Shown one piece after another: positions 8,894-17,860 of a stretch of DNA of 64,000 nucleotides. The position numbers and the translations under genes are program-made. The DNA lies in assembly GCA_965248975.1 (NCBI GenBank), contig CBDFKU010000015.1, positions 124,001-188,000 on the forward strand, written 5' to 3'. Numbering within the stretch: position 1 is the stretch's first letter; every line of letters begins with the position of its first letter. The notes below the pieces were generated by a model. The model had not been told where the DNA came from, did not search any database, and saw only the letters and a program-made list of their open reading frames with translations. The stretch is from CBDFKU01 sp965248975 (GTDB taxonomy: Bacteria; Chloroflexota; Dehalococcoidia; Lucifugimonadales; JAGWBF01).

Positions 8894-10224
8894 CTGCCCC
8901 GATCGAGCGTTCCGGGGCCACGGTCGCCCCCACGGTCTCTATTCAGACCCACGGCTGCAAGCTGAACCAGGCCGACAGCGAAGAGCTGGCCCGTAGCTTC
9001 ATTCAAGCCGGATACAGGATGGCCGGGCCGTCAGAGCCCGCCGATATCTACATCCTCAACACCTGCACCGTCACCCACGTGGCCGATGCGAAGGCCCGCC
9101 AGGCAATACGGGCGGCCAAACGTCGCAATCCTAACGCCCTGGTGGTGGCGACGGGATGCTACGCACAGCGGTCTCCCGGCGAAGTGTCTGCAGTGACGGG
9201 CGTCGACCTGGTGGCAGGCAACACAGAAAAGGAACGCCTGGTGGAGATGGTCATGGCAGCCCGGTGCGGCAGCGCTCTGGCTCCCGCTCCGGCCGGTCTG
9301 GACGCGCCCGTACCACCCAACCTTCGCGGAATCGGCCGCACCAGGGCGATGGTAAAGATCCAAGAAGGATGCAACCAAGTATGCGCTTATTGCATCGTAC
9401 CTAAAGTGAGGGGTAGGGAGCGGAGTATTCCTCCCGAGAAGTTGGTGCGGCAGGTCGCCAAGCGCGTCGGGGAGGGATACAAAGAGGTGGTGCTGACGGG
9501 CACCCAGCTTGGCTCCTATGGATTCGATCTGGAGGGAGCGAGCCTGACATCGCTGCTGCGGCGTCTGCTCGAAGAAACCGGGATCGCGAGGCTCCGCGTA
9601 TCCTCCCTACAGCCCCAGGAGATTACGCCAGGCCTCCTGGGGCTGTGGCAGGACGCTAGACTATGCCCCCACTTCCATATGCCCCTCCAGAGCGGTAGTG
9701 ACGCCGTGCTGGAGCGGATGCGCCGCCGCTATACTTCCGGCCAGTACGCCGACGCCGCCGACCGGGTGAGATCGAAGCTGCCGGCGGCGAGCATCACCGC
9801 CGACGTGATCGTGGGATTCCCCGGGGAGTCGGAGGCCCAGTTCCGGCAGAGCCTGCGATTCGTAGAAGGTTTAGACTTCGCCGGACTCCACGTGTTTCCC
9901 TACTCGACCAGGCCCGGCACCAGCGCCGCCTACATGGGCCCCTCGGTCGATGAGCCGGCGAAACGGAGTCGCATGGAAGCTATGCTGGAGCTGGCCGAGG
10001 TCCAGGCCGCGGCGTTCCGGAGCAGGTCCATCGGGGACACCAGGCCCGTCCTCTGGGAGAGGACCCAGGTCCTTGACGGGAGACTAGTTTGCCTCGGGTT
10101 GACGGACAACTACCTCAGGGTCCAGGCCGAAGGGGACCATTCCCTGCTCAACAGGATTACCCCAGTCCTCCTGACCGGAGAGCTGGGAGAGGATATGGTT
10201 GCCCAGGTCCCGGTATCTACATGA
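8890..10224 (+). CDS. mtaB: tRNA (N6-threonylcarbamoyladenosine(37)-C2)-methylthiotransferase MtaB
   Basis: A 444-residue methylthiotransferase. The N-terminal UPF0004 domain carries three cluster-binding cysteines (THGCKLNQ, NTCTVTHVA, TGCYAQ) and the radical SAM domain has CNQVCAYC. The HGCKLNQADSEE opening is characteristic of MtaB as opposed to MiaB or RimO. It adds a methylthio group to t6A37 of tRNAs reading ANN codons. A short TRAM-like domain ends the protein. The start at 8890 overlaps the stop of the PaREP1-like gene. Confidence 0.9.
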   Translation: MTAPIERSGATVAPTVSIQTHGCKLNQADSEELARSFIQAGYRMAGPSEPADIYILNTCTVTHVADAKARQAIRAAKRRNPNALVVATGCYAQRSPGEVSAVTGVDLVAGNTEKERLVEMVMAARCGSALAPAPAGLDAPVPPNLRGIGRTRAMVKIQEGCNQVCAYCIVPKVRGRERSIPPEKLVRQVAKRVGEGYKEVVLTGTQLGSYGFDLEGASLTSLLRRLLEETGIARLRVSSLQPQEITPGLLGLWQDARLCPHFHMPLQSGSDAVLERMRRRYTSGQYADAADRVRSKLPAASITADVIVGFPGESEAQFRQSLRFVEGLDFAGLHVFPYSTRPGTSAAYMGPSVDEPAKRSRMEAMLELAEVQAAAFRSRSIGDTRPVLWERTQVLDGRLVCLGLTDNYLRVQAEGDHSLLNRITPVLLTGELGEDMVAQVPVST

Positions 10225-10237
10225 ACGGAGACGGCTC

Positions 10238-11094
10238 ATGAAAATTGGCATCGGACTCCCGGCGACAATCCCCGGTGTGGGCGGAGATACGATCCTGGAG
10301 TGGGCTAAGAAGGCGGACGCCGGGTCCTTCTCCAGTCTCGGTATCATCGACCGTCTGGTATATCCCAACTACGAAGCCATGATAACTCTTGCCGCCGCGG
10401 CCGGAGCCACCAGCCGGGTCAGGCTGATGACGACAATTCTGGTGGCGCCGCTGAGGAACCCAGGAGTGCTGGCGAAGGAAGCAGCCACCCTTGACGCCCT
10501 CTCCGCGGCCGTCTCACTCTGGGGCTCGCCGTGGGCCCTCGGGAGGATGACTTTTTGGCCGCCCCCGCTCCCTTCAAGGACCGGGGCAAGCGGTTCGACC
10601 TGCAGCTGGCCCTGATGAAGCGCGTCTGGTCCGGGGGAGCCGTCGATGACAACGTTGGACCGATGGGGCCGCCGCCGGCTCAGCCGGGAGGTCCTGAGCT
10701 TCTCATCGGGGCGCTCTCCCCAGCCGCCATACGCAGAGTCGGCCGGTGGGCCGATGGGCTGATCACCCCAGGCACCCCCGAGTCTATACAGCAGGCATAT
10801 AGCATCGCGGAGGAATCCTGGAAGGCCGAGGGAAGGACTGGGAGGCCCCGACTGGTTAGCGCTGCGTACTACGCCCTCGGCCCCAACGCCGATCGCGGAG
10901 TAGACTACATCAAGGACTACTACGCGTTCATGGGACCAGGAGCGGATTACATGGCCCAGGGCATCCTTACCACGGCCGATGCGATCAAGGGCGCAGTCGC
11001 AGGATTCGCCGGCATCGGAGTGGACGAAACGATTTTCTGGCCCACCGTGGCTGATCTTGACCAGATAGACCGTTTGGCGGAAGCAGTGACATAG
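10238..11094 (+). pseudogene. LLM-class flavin-dependent oxidoreductase, frameshifted
   Basis: The N-terminal part (from ATG 10238, MKIGIGLPATIPGVGGD) and the C-terminal part (through 11094) are in different frames. The expected family motif around 10500 is LSGGRLTLGLAVG; the sequence CTCCGCGGCCG is one G short of encoding it, so a single-base loss near 10504-10508 explains the break. Repaired, the protein would be about 285 residues, a typical F420/FMN-dependent luciferase-like monooxygenase. It is either a recent pseudogene or a sequencing error. It follows mtaB by 13 bp. Confidence 0.8.
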
Positions 11095-11133
11095 AGCAGA
11101 GACGCTCCAAGGAGCCACTGCCTAAAATGAAAT

Positions 11134-11183
11134 CCGACGGCGGCACCAGTGAGTGTGGCGGTTCTCACTGACGCCGCCGTCGG
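11134..11183. repeat. Long hairpin between convergent genes
   Basis: Arms 11134-11153 and 11164-11183 pair at 18 of 20 positions around a 10-base loop; the outer ten bases CCGACGGCGG/CCGCCGTCGG are perfect. No T-run follows, so a classic intrinsic terminator is not clear, but its position between two gene ends fits transcription termination or mRNA 3'-end protection. Confidence 0.6.
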
Positions 11184-11228
11184 TGTGTCGATAAACTGGG
11201 TGCCTAGCCCACCGGGCACAGGCTGGTA

Positions 11229-12059
11229 TTAAAGCTCCACGGGCCTTAGGTAAGAGTCTCCGTTACGCCGCTCCAGATAGCCCGCCTTGTGGTCGTAGCC
11301 GTGGTAGAAGATAAGCAGCCAGCCGTGCCTCTCCGCCTGGGTAAGGAACTCCCGTTTCATGTACAGGGTGTCTTCCGGGTACTGGTCGAAGGCGGATATG
11401 GCACCCAGGTTGAGGTGGTGCGGGGTAGGCACCAGGTCCCCCAGAAAAGCCAGCCTCTCCCCGCCGTGGTTCACCAGGACGGCCTGATGGCCCCGGGCAT
11501 GGCCGTCGGTAACCTTAACATGGAGGCCCGGTAATATCTCCGAGTCACCGTCCAGGAGCTCCAACTGGCCGCTGTCCTCGATGGGACGAAAGTCCTCGCT
11601 GCGGTGCACTTCCTTGCACCTTTCGTTGGGGTTACAGGCGTCTTCCCAGCAGACCCTCTGGACATAGTACCGAGCCTTTGGGAAGGTCGGCACCAGGGTC
11701 CCCGTACGGTCCAACCGGGTGCATCCGCCGCTGTGGTCGAAGTGGAGGTGGGTCAGCACGACGGCGTCCACCTCTTTGGGTGAGATACCTATGCCTTTGA
11801 GACCCTTGGTCAGCCTGCTGGGAACCAGGCCGTAGGTCTCCTTCTCCTGGTCCAGCTCCTTCGAGCCGACACCGGCATCTATGAGAATCGTCTTCCCCCC
11901 CAGCTGCAACAGGAGACAGTTGAGGCCAAGTGTGATTCGGTTCCGCCTGTCATTGGCTACCTTGTTCTCCCAGGATACCTTGGGCTCCTGCCCAAACATT
12001 GCGCCACCATCAAATTTGATAATTCCATCACTTAATATCTTGGCAGATGTAGTCATCAT
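11229..12059 (-). CDS. MBL-fold metallohydrolase (lactonase-like)
   Basis: A 276-residue metallo-beta-lactamase-fold hydrolase. The metal motif is THLHFDHSGG (HxHxDH), with a further His in DGHARGH and an Asp in AFLGDL. Size and spacing resemble quorum-quenching lactonases and related esterases. The AGAGGTGGTGATG stretch before the ATG provides a ribosome site. The gene stands alone between the long hairpin and the AT-rich island. Confidence 0.8.
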   Translation of the reverse strand: MMTTSAKILSDGIIKFDGGAMFGQEPKVSWENKVANDRRNRITLGLNCLLLQLGGKTILIDAGVGSKELDQEKETYGLVPSRLTKGLKGIGISPKEVDAVVLTHLHFDHSGGCTRLDRTGTLVPTFPKARYYVQRVCWEDACNPNERCKEVHRSEDFRPIEDSGQLELLDGDSEILPGLHVKVTDGHARGHQAVLVNHGGERLAFLGDLVPTPHHLNLGAISAFDQYPEDTLYMKREFLTQAERHGWLLIFYHGYDHKAGYLERRNGDSYLRPVEL

Positions 12060-12589
12060 CGCCCATCACCACCTCTCAGGTATATGATCATTATCCGTTC
12101 GAGGTCTTACTGACTCCCTTTCTCGCACTGTAAATAAGTCAACCTCCTTTCTTGATCCCCGCAGGCAGAACTCGTTCAAAGATAGGTCGGATTTTGATGA
12201 AAATAAGGCGGAGGAACCGCTATCCTTGTTTTAAGGTACCCCCGCCCCAACTGAAGCCAGCGGGTCCGCCGGGGAAGGCTTCTTCGACCGTCCGGTGGGC
12301 GGAATATGGACCTCCACAAGGATAAGGGGCCCCAAAGGTGGCTTGTCAAGTATTTTTCGCAGATATATTCCGTGACTTTTCTTAAACTAATAAAATTTAC
12401 GCTGCTATTTGTTCGTAGCTCACCTCTCAACGGCTTTAATCGCAACAAACTTGGTCAAATTCATGACACTCGTTTGGGCCTCTTTTAAAGTCTTACTTTA
12501 AGTTAAAGTTAGACTTTTTCCGAGGTTTCATACATCGCGGCAGTGGTATGGGGTTGACCCGAAGGGGGCTCAGGCGACGGCAGTCAAGG
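12060..12589. other. AT-rich intergenic island without a convincing gene
   Basis: About 530 bp separate two minus-strand genes. The part from about 12340 to 12530 is far richer in A/T than the rest of the window. It holds one short plus-strand open frame (12306-12488) with no good ribosome site or recognisable motif, and a strong palindrome at 12487-12517. A GC-rich patch at 12240-12300 lies beside it. I see no tRNA, known riboswitch or transposase remnant. Confidence 0.6.
12487..12517. repeat. 31-bp near-perfect palindrome in the AT-rich island
   Basis: The arms 12487-12501 and 12503-12517 (AAAGTCTTACTTTAA and its complement) match at 14 of 15 positions around one central base and are followed by further T residues on the plus strand. 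It could be an operator for a dimeric regulator or a U-tailed terminator hairpin. Confidence 0.55.
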
Positions 12590-14476
12590 TCAGCCGGCCA
12601 GTGGCAGGACCAGGCGAGAGGGCCGCGCGGCGCTGTGGTGAACTGTGTTATTGGCGACTCGTGTCTGAGTATTCCCGCCGATGGGCTCTCCGGTGTTCGG
12701 GTTGACGTCGAAGCGGGGGAAGTTTGAACTGGATACGTCCAGACGTATGCGGTGTCCCCTGGCGAAGAGATTGGCTGTCGGATAGAGGGTGATGGTCACC
12801 TCGTACGCCTCTCCTGGAGCCATCGGCTCAGGGGCCTCCCAGGAGTTGCGGTAGCGCATGCGCATGATGCTATCTGAGATGTTCAGCGCGAAGCCGGTGG
12901 GATAGTCCGCGCTGGGTGGGTAGGCATCGATCAGCTTGGCGGTGAAGTCGGTGTCGGGGGCATCGGACCCGGCCCACAGTTTCACCTCCAGGGGGCCGAT
13001 GACCTCCACGTCCCGGTCGAGGGGCTCGGTCTGGAACACCAGCACGTCTCTCCGGGAGCTCAGGGGCATGGTGTAGGGAGGCCTGGCGCCGAAGATATCC
13101 GGCCGTTCCCTCTGGTCCCAGCCGCCACCCACGACAACGGACTCTCCCCTGATGTCCTGGGGCAGCGTCTCGGGGTTGGCAACGTCTTTAGGTATGTCTC
13201 GAAGGGCCGTCAGGGCGGAGATGTTTCCTCCGATGGTCGGCACCGGATCCCTGGGATCGAAGGTGTAGGTGGTGGAGCCTCCTTCCGGCGAGGACGCCTC
13301 CGGGCTCAGGGATCCGTCGCCGTGGAGGTAGTAGTCGACGTACCGGGTTCCCGCCGGGGGCCACTGCGATCCCGTCCGCCAGTGCCCGCCATGGTTCAGC
13401 CGCCCCTCCCGGTTCTTGCTACCGTCCCCTCCCCCCATAACGAAGTACCTGATCGGCGGATCGTTCTCGACCCCCGTGTCCTGGCCCTTGAGCCAGTGGT
13501 CGAACCAGCGCAGCCGTTCGACATTGTAATCGATGGGCGACTCCGGCCCCTGGTCGATCCCGCCCGCCGAGGTCTCCTGCATGGTGTACTCGCCGTGGAC
13601 CCAGCCACCCATGAGTAGCCGGTAAGGACCCCGGTTCTTCTTGGAGATGCCCAGATAGTTCTCTATGGTGGCCCTGGTGTACGAGTCGTACCAGGCACTG
13701 CAAAAAACCGTGGGCACGTCGGCGAACCGGTCCCGGTGCAGCTCGTAGTTCACGCTGGGGTCCTTCCACAGGTCGTCGAAGTCTCCCCGGGTGAGCATGT
13801 TGAGGGCGGAGCGCTCGTAGCCAGGCGCGGCCGCGAGGGGGGTCTCTCCTCTCTTGATGGGCAGGTCCCTCAGGATGGCCCGAACGTCGGCGCTGTCCAG
13901 CGCCTTCTGCACCGCCGGGTCCGCCTTTAGACGGGCATTGCTATTGACCACAGCGTGGACGTACAACCAGGAGAAGATCCGCAGCTCCAGGGCTCCACCG
14001 TGGCGTAGGGAGCTGGTATAGGCATTGGATGGGCCCTGGTTGACCCACATGCAGGTCAGATGGGGCGGGTTCTGCACAGCCAGGGAGTTCTGGGTCCAGG
14101 CCATGTAGGATGTGCCAGTGGTGCCTATGCGGCCGTTGCACCATGGCTGCTTCGCAAGCCACTCCACAGTGTCGTAGCCATCGGGTCCCTCCTGCCAGAA
14201 GGGGTCGAACACACCTTCGGACTTGTAGCAGCCGCGACAGTCCTGGGCGACGAATATATAGCCCCGGCGAGTGAAATAGCGCCAGTTGCGCTCGATACGC
14301 TGTAGATTCCGCTTGTTGTAGGGAGTGCGCTCCAGGATGACCGGCAGCGGCTCTCGAACGAAGTCGCCGTCCCTGCCCGGACGGTAGACGTCGGCGGCGA
14401 GGCCCACGCCATCCCTGGCAGGAGCCATCACGTCCTCCATGACAATGACGTCGTACTCCGGCTGGGAGAGGGACAT
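12590..14476 (-). CDS. CocE/NonD family hydrolase
   Basis: A 628-residue alpha/beta hydrolase of the CocE/X-Pro dipeptidyl-peptidase family. The N-terminal hydrolase domain has GTTGTSYMAW, with the nucleophile Ser in the GxSYxx elbow, and the C-terminal beta-jelly-roll ends with HRIRLDVSSSNFPRFDVNPN, a hallmark of these enzymes. They cleave ester or amide bonds (cocaine esterase, glutaryl-7-ACA acylase, peptidases). The start at 14476 follows CGGAGGTG. There is no signal peptide, so it is probably cytoplasmic. Confidence 0.88.
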   Translation of the reverse strand: MSLSQPEYDVIVMEDVMAPARDGVGLAADVYRPGRDGDFVREPLPVILERTPYNKRNLQRIERNWRYFTRRGYIFVAQDCRGCYKSEGVFDPFWQEGPDGYDTVEWLAKQPWCNGRIGTTGTSYMAWTQNSLAVQNPPHLTCMWVNQGPSNAYTSSLRHGGALELRIFSWLYVHAVVNSNARLKADPAVQKALDSADVRAILRDLPIKRGETPLAAAPGYERSALNMLTRGDFDDLWKDPSVNYELHRDRFADVPTVFCSAWYDSYTRATIENYLGISKKNRGPYRLLMGGWVHGEYTMQETSAGGIDQGPESPIDYNVERLRWFDHWLKGQDTGVENDPPIRYFVMGGGDGSKNREGRLNHGGHWRTGSQWPPAGTRYVDYYLHGDGSLSPEASSPEGGSTTYTFDPRDPVPTIGGNISALTALRDIPKDVANPETLPQDIRGESVVVGGGWDQRERPDIFGARPPYTMPLSSRRDVLVFQTEPLDRDVEVIGPLEVKLWAGSDAPDTDFTAKLIDAYPPSADYPTGFALNISDSIMRMRYRNSWEAPEPMAPGEAYEVTITLYPTANLFARGHRIRLDVSSSNFPRFDVNPNTGEPIGGNTQTRVANNTVHHSAARPSRLVLPLAG

Positions 14477-14672
14477 GGAACACCTCCGGGGATGGGGTGG
14501 CGCCATTGTAGCACCCGGTGCGGAGGCGGTAAAGGCAGGGGACGCCTACACGACCTCCCCATCAGGAGGGACGCTCAAATGCGTCGAAGAAGCGAGACCT
14601 TCAGGTTCTCATCTCACCTTAGATGATCGAACGCCCTGTCGAGGCTGGATCTGGGTGCTTCACGAATAGCGC

Positions 14673-14867
14673 TTAATGACGTTCCTGGCTACCCAGGTCT
14701 ATGGTCCAGCTCCCATCAGGTGAATCCACTACGATACTCACGGGTTCTTTATACCCATAGGCCCAGAAGCCGCTCTTGCCGCAACCATGATCCTCCACTA
14801 TCCTCTCCAGCGGAGTGATAGTTATTTCTCCGACGACAATGGGTTGGCCGGGACGGACCCTCTTCAT
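14673..14867 (-). CDS. Small conserved-context protein, third gene of the gerW operon
   Basis: A 64-residue soluble protein of unknown function, predicted to be mostly beta strand, beginning MKRVRPGQPIVVGEITITPL. It is supported as a gene by its ATG, which overlaps the TGA of the DUF2953 gene (ATGA), implying translational coupling. It has no transmembrane segment and only one cysteine. I do not recognise a family. Confidence 0.55.
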   Translation of the reverse strand: MKRVRPGQPIVVGEITITPLERIVEDHGCGKSGFWAYGYKEPVSIVVDSPDGSWTIDLGSQERH

Positions 14868-15490
14868 CTCTGACGTGCTCCTAATGCTGCCCTCACCACC
14901 CGGACCGTTGTCAGGGAGAAGGCAAAAAGAACTATAGCCAACACCAACCGAATCGGGAAAACCCTGATCGAACCCTTACAGTAGCCCCGCATTGTCTGCT
15001 CATGGAAAACAGGCTCTACGTTTATGTCTGCCGAAGAGATGGAGCTAACACTCGCCAGCACCGGGCCTACGAACCCAAAGAGAAACCCGGTTTCTGCCGG
15101 GTCTCCCAGCCCAATCTGAAGGTCCAGCTTCAGCTCCCTCACTCTGACGGCTCGCAGCAATCGCCTGGCAAGTTTTAAGGAGTTCCCAGGAAAGCCCCTC
15201 GTTCTAAGAATGGCGAGGAACATCCGGGAACCCCTTTTCTTCCCCTGCTTCTTCGGTTCCTCAAGTTTCTCACGTTCCTCAGATTTCTCAGGTTCCTCCA
15301 GTTTCTCACGTTTCTGCCGCTTCTCTTTGGCACCCAGGTTTTTCCCGACCAGCCCGAAGAGCCACCCTATCCGTGCCCTTGACTGAAACCCTTTGTCCTT
15401 CTCCAGGGAAAAGGTCAAATCAACAGGCACGGATAGGGCTAGGACAAGGAGACCCGCCAGGCCCGCCAGTGATATTAGGACCCAGACCAC
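14864..15490 (-). CDS. DUF2953 family membrane protein (YtfI-like)
   Basis: A 208-residue protein starting at GTG. The N-terminal hydrophobic helix (VWVLISLAGLAGLLVLAL) is followed by a beta-rich segment, a very charged Lys/Glu repeat (about residues 58-90) and a C-terminal hydrophobic helix, which is the DUF2953 layout. In Bacillus the homologous gene ytfI is next to ytfJ, and here a GerW/YtfJ gene ends four bases upstream. The charged repeat probably acts as a flexible linker. The function of the family is not established. Confidence 0.7.
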   Translation of the reverse strand: MVWVLISLAGLAGLLVLALSVPVDLTFSLEKDKGFQSRARIGWLFGLVGKNLGAKEKRQKREKLEEPEKSEEREKLEEPKKQGKKRGSRMFLAILRTRGFPGNSLKLARRLLRAVRVRELKLDLQIGLGDPAETGFLFGFVGPVLASVSSISSADINVEPVFHEQTMRGYCKGSIRVFPIRLVLAIVLFAFSLTTVRVVRAALGARQR

Positions 15491-15493
15491 GTG

Positions 15494-15856
15494 CTATTCT
15501 TTCTCGGTTCCTTCGCCGTGTTTTTGCAACGCAGCACCTATGGCGGAGCCGAGTTTTTCCAGGGCGGAGGGAGGGCCGGCTATAGGCTCCACCTTCACAC
15601 CATCTTTGTTAATGACTAGGACGGCGATGGGCTTGACGCCGCCACCTCCACCGGTCCCGCCACCGCTTCCTTCCCCATCATGTCCGTTCTTCCCTTTGCC
15701 GGTCCCGCCACCAGCGCCGAAACCGAATCCAATGCTCAGGAGTGGAACGACGGTGTTTCCGTCGATGGTTATCGGTTCCCCGATCACGGTCTTCGCGCTG
15801 AGGAGTTTGTCCATCTCCTCCACAGAGTTTTTGAACAGCTTTTCTACATCTTCCAT
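15494..15856 (-). CDS. GerW/YtfJ family protein
   Basis: A 120-residue protein that begins with a helical EDVEKLFKNSVEEM segment and continues with the GerW core VIGEPITIDGNTVVPL, a glycine-rich stretch and PIAVLVINKDGVKVEPI. In Bacillus GerW (YtfJ) is a spore protein needed for normal germination, but the family is widespread in bacteria that do not form spores. GAGGAGG lies before the ATG. It heads a three-gene minus-strand operon with the DUF2953 and 64-residue genes. Confidence 0.85.
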   Translation of the reverse strand: MEDVEKLFKNSVEEMDKLLSAKTVIGEPITIDGNTVVPLLSIGFGFGAGGGTGKGKNGHDGEGSGGGTGGGGGVKPIAVLVINKDGVKVEPIAGPPSALEKLGSAIGAALQKHGEGTEKE

Positions 15857-16231
15857 GGCTTCAGCTTCCTCCTCATTTATGTTCCCTTATAAAAGGGTTG
15901 CAGTGCCGCGTGAGTCTGTTGTGAAATTTCTCATTGGCGGTGTGATAAAACCGTGAGAATCCCGGCAGGGCTTACAACCTCCCCTCGCTCGATCGGGGAC
16001 CAGGGTCAAATCGCGGCATGTGTAACAATCCCCACATCGGCGGTTTTGATTCGTTTCATATCCAATGATAGCCAGCGCGCTAACATATGTAATGGGGAGG
16101 GTGACCGATTTCTCTATCGGCCATTAGTATGAGCCAGCGACGGCCATATCACCGAGTGGGCATCGTCAAGCTGATTGCCATGGAACCCATCCCTGTGTAC
16201 CATGGGGATACCAAAGTCTCGGAGGTGGGCC
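15857..16231. other. Divergent intergenic region
   Basis: About 375 bp lie between the gerW-like and ThDP-enzyme genes, which point away from each other, so both promoters should be here. I found no consensus -35/-10 pair that I trust. A short hairpin (CCGAT/ATCGG at 16105-16120) is the only visible structure. Confidence 0.5.
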
Positions 16232-17857
16232 ATGGCCGAAATGACCGCCGCGCGCTGCATCGTGGAATGCCTCAAGGCCCACGGGGTGGACACCATATTC
16301 GGACTGATCGCCAGCCACACGCTGCACCTTTACGACGCCCTCTACGATTACCAGGACTCCATCCGCTTCATCGGTGGGCGACACGAGCACGCGGTGGGAT
16401 TCATGGCCGACGGCTACTCGAGGGCCACCGGCCGGCCCGGGGTGTTCATCACCAGCGGTGGCCCGGGAGCGGCCAACAGCATGGGGTCCATGGGTGAGGC
16501 CTACGCCGCCTCATCCCGGATACTCCAACTGACGACCTACTCGCCCCCGGCCGACATCCACGAATCCAAGGACCAGTTGGGGATGTTCCGTTCGGTAACC
16601 GGATGGAACGCGCTGATCGAGGACGTGGACACCATCCCCGACTACATCGTGGAAGCTTTTCAGCGGTTCCAGACCGGAAGGCCGCGACCGCTGGAACTGG
16701 AGATCAACAAAGACCAACTGTCCCACAAGGTCGACGTGGAGATCATTCCGCCGCGGGAGGTGCCCCGACTCCATCCCGACCGGGCCCAGGTAAGGCAGGC
16801 CGCCGAGGCTATCGGGAAGGCTCGGAGACCCCTGATCTGGGTCGGAGGGGGCGTCGTTTCGGCGGATGCCACAGAGGAGCTAAGGCAGCTAGCCGAGGCT
16901 ATCGGCGCCCCGGTGATCACCCCGGCCACGGGAAAGGGCAGCATTCCCGAGGACCATCCCCTGGCACTGGGGGAGGGAGGCGGGAACGACACCCAAGGGG
17001 AGAGCATCGTGAACGCCTTCATGCAGGGATGTGACATGGTGCTCCTCATCGGATGCTCCATGGGGCACCTGACCCGCCTGGGGGCGGGCCAGAGGTTCCC
17101 GAAGAACCTCATACAGATCGACGTGGACCCGACGGAGATCGGCAAGAGACACCCCGTGGCGATGGGCCTCGTCGGTGACGCCAAGGTGACCCTCCAGGAG
17201 ATCCTATCCTTCCTGGAGGGACGTGAGGACGGCGTTTCCCAGAGCTCTCCCGAATACCTTCAAGAGGTGGCCGACCTCAAGGCAAGGGTACGGGAGAGTC
17301 TGGACCGCAACCAACCCAACGAGCTTAAAACGCTGGAGGCCATCCGGGGCGTGTTGGACCGCGACGCCGTGGTAGTGGGCGATGCATCGGTGCCGGCGTT
17401 GGACGCTATACGGCTACTGCCGGTGTACCAGCCCCACAGCTTCTGGGGGCCCTTCAGCTGGGGCGGCCTGGGCATCGGCCTGCCGTCCGGGCTGGGAGCC
17501 AAGGTAGGTTGTCCGGAGCGGCAGGTCGTAGTTCTTACCGGCGACGGCGGGTTCCAGTACAACATCCAGGAGCTGGGCACCGCCGTCCAGTACAGCATCA
17601 ACCCGGTGGTCATCGTGTTCAACGACGACGCCTGGGGGGCCATACGCAACAACCAGCGCAGGAACTTCGGCGGCAGGGTGATGGCAACGGAGCTGAAGAA
17701 CCCCGACTTCGTCAAGCTGGCGGAGGCCTACGGTGCGGAAGCCACCAGAGTACACACCCGCGAGGAACTGATTCAGGCCCTTGGACAGGGTCTAAAATCC
17801 GACGTGATCAGCCTGGTGGTCGTCGAGATGCCCGAGGGGTTCTCCAGGTTCTCCTGA
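16232..17857 (+). CDS. Thiamine diphosphate-dependent enzyme (acetolactate synthase-like large subunit)
   Basis: A 541-residue ThDP enzyme with the three domains of the acetolactate synthase/benzoylformate decarboxylase group. The Pyr-domain catalytic Glu is in GRHEHAVGFMADGYS, and the ThDP/metal motif is GDGGFQYN with a second Asn-containing segment VFNDDAWG. The ATG at 16232 is chosen because GGAGGTGG precedes it; the frame is open further upstream. No small regulatory subunit is nearby, so it is more likely a decarboxylase or lyase of catabolism than the biosynthetic IlvB. A VOC gene converges on it with a 3-bp gap. Confidence 0.85.
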   Translation: MAEMTAARCIVECLKAHGVDTIFGLIASHTLHLYDALYDYQDSIRFIGGRHEHAVGFMADGYSRATGRPGVFITSGGPGAANSMGSMGEAYAASSRILQLTTYSPPADIHESKDQLGMFRSVTGWNALIEDVDTIPDYIVEAFQRFQTGRPRPLELEINKDQLSHKVDVEIIPPREVPRLHPDRAQVRQAAEAIGKARRPLIWVGGGVVSADATEELRQLAEAIGAPVITPATGKGSIPEDHPLALGEGGGNDTQGESIVNAFMQGCDMVLLIGCSMGHLTRLGAGQRFPKNLIQIDVDPTEIGKRHPVAMGLVGDAKVTLQEILSFLEGREDGVSQSSPEYLQEVADLKARVRESLDRNQPNELKTLEAIRGVLDRDAVVVGDASVPALDAIRLLPVYQPHSFWGPFSWGGLGIGLPSGLGAKVGCPERQVVVLTGDGGFQYNIQELGTAVQYSINPVVIVFNDDAWGAIRNNQRRNFGGRVMATELKNPDFVKLAEAYGAEATRVHTREELIQALGQGLKSDVISLVVVEMPEGFSRFS

Positions 17858-17860
17858 GGC

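Noticed and set aside
12240..12300. GC-rich patch as a riboswitch
   Set aside because: I could not match its pairing pattern to any riboswitch class, and the downstream minus-strand gene gives no metabolite hint.
12306..12488. A 60-codon open frame in the AT-rich island
   Set aside because: No ribosome site, no recognisable motif, and its residues reflect base composition; left as non-coding.
15240..15330. Repeated TTCCTC/TTTCTC units as a DNA tandem repeat
   Set aside because: They encode the Lys/Glu-rich linker of the DUF2953 protein in frame, and the units vary, so a coding explanation is enough.
16232..17857. ilvB, the biosynthetic acetolactate synthase
   Set aside because: No ilvN or other branched-chain biosynthetic gene is nearby, and the neighbours are catabolic-type, so a specific symbol is not justified.
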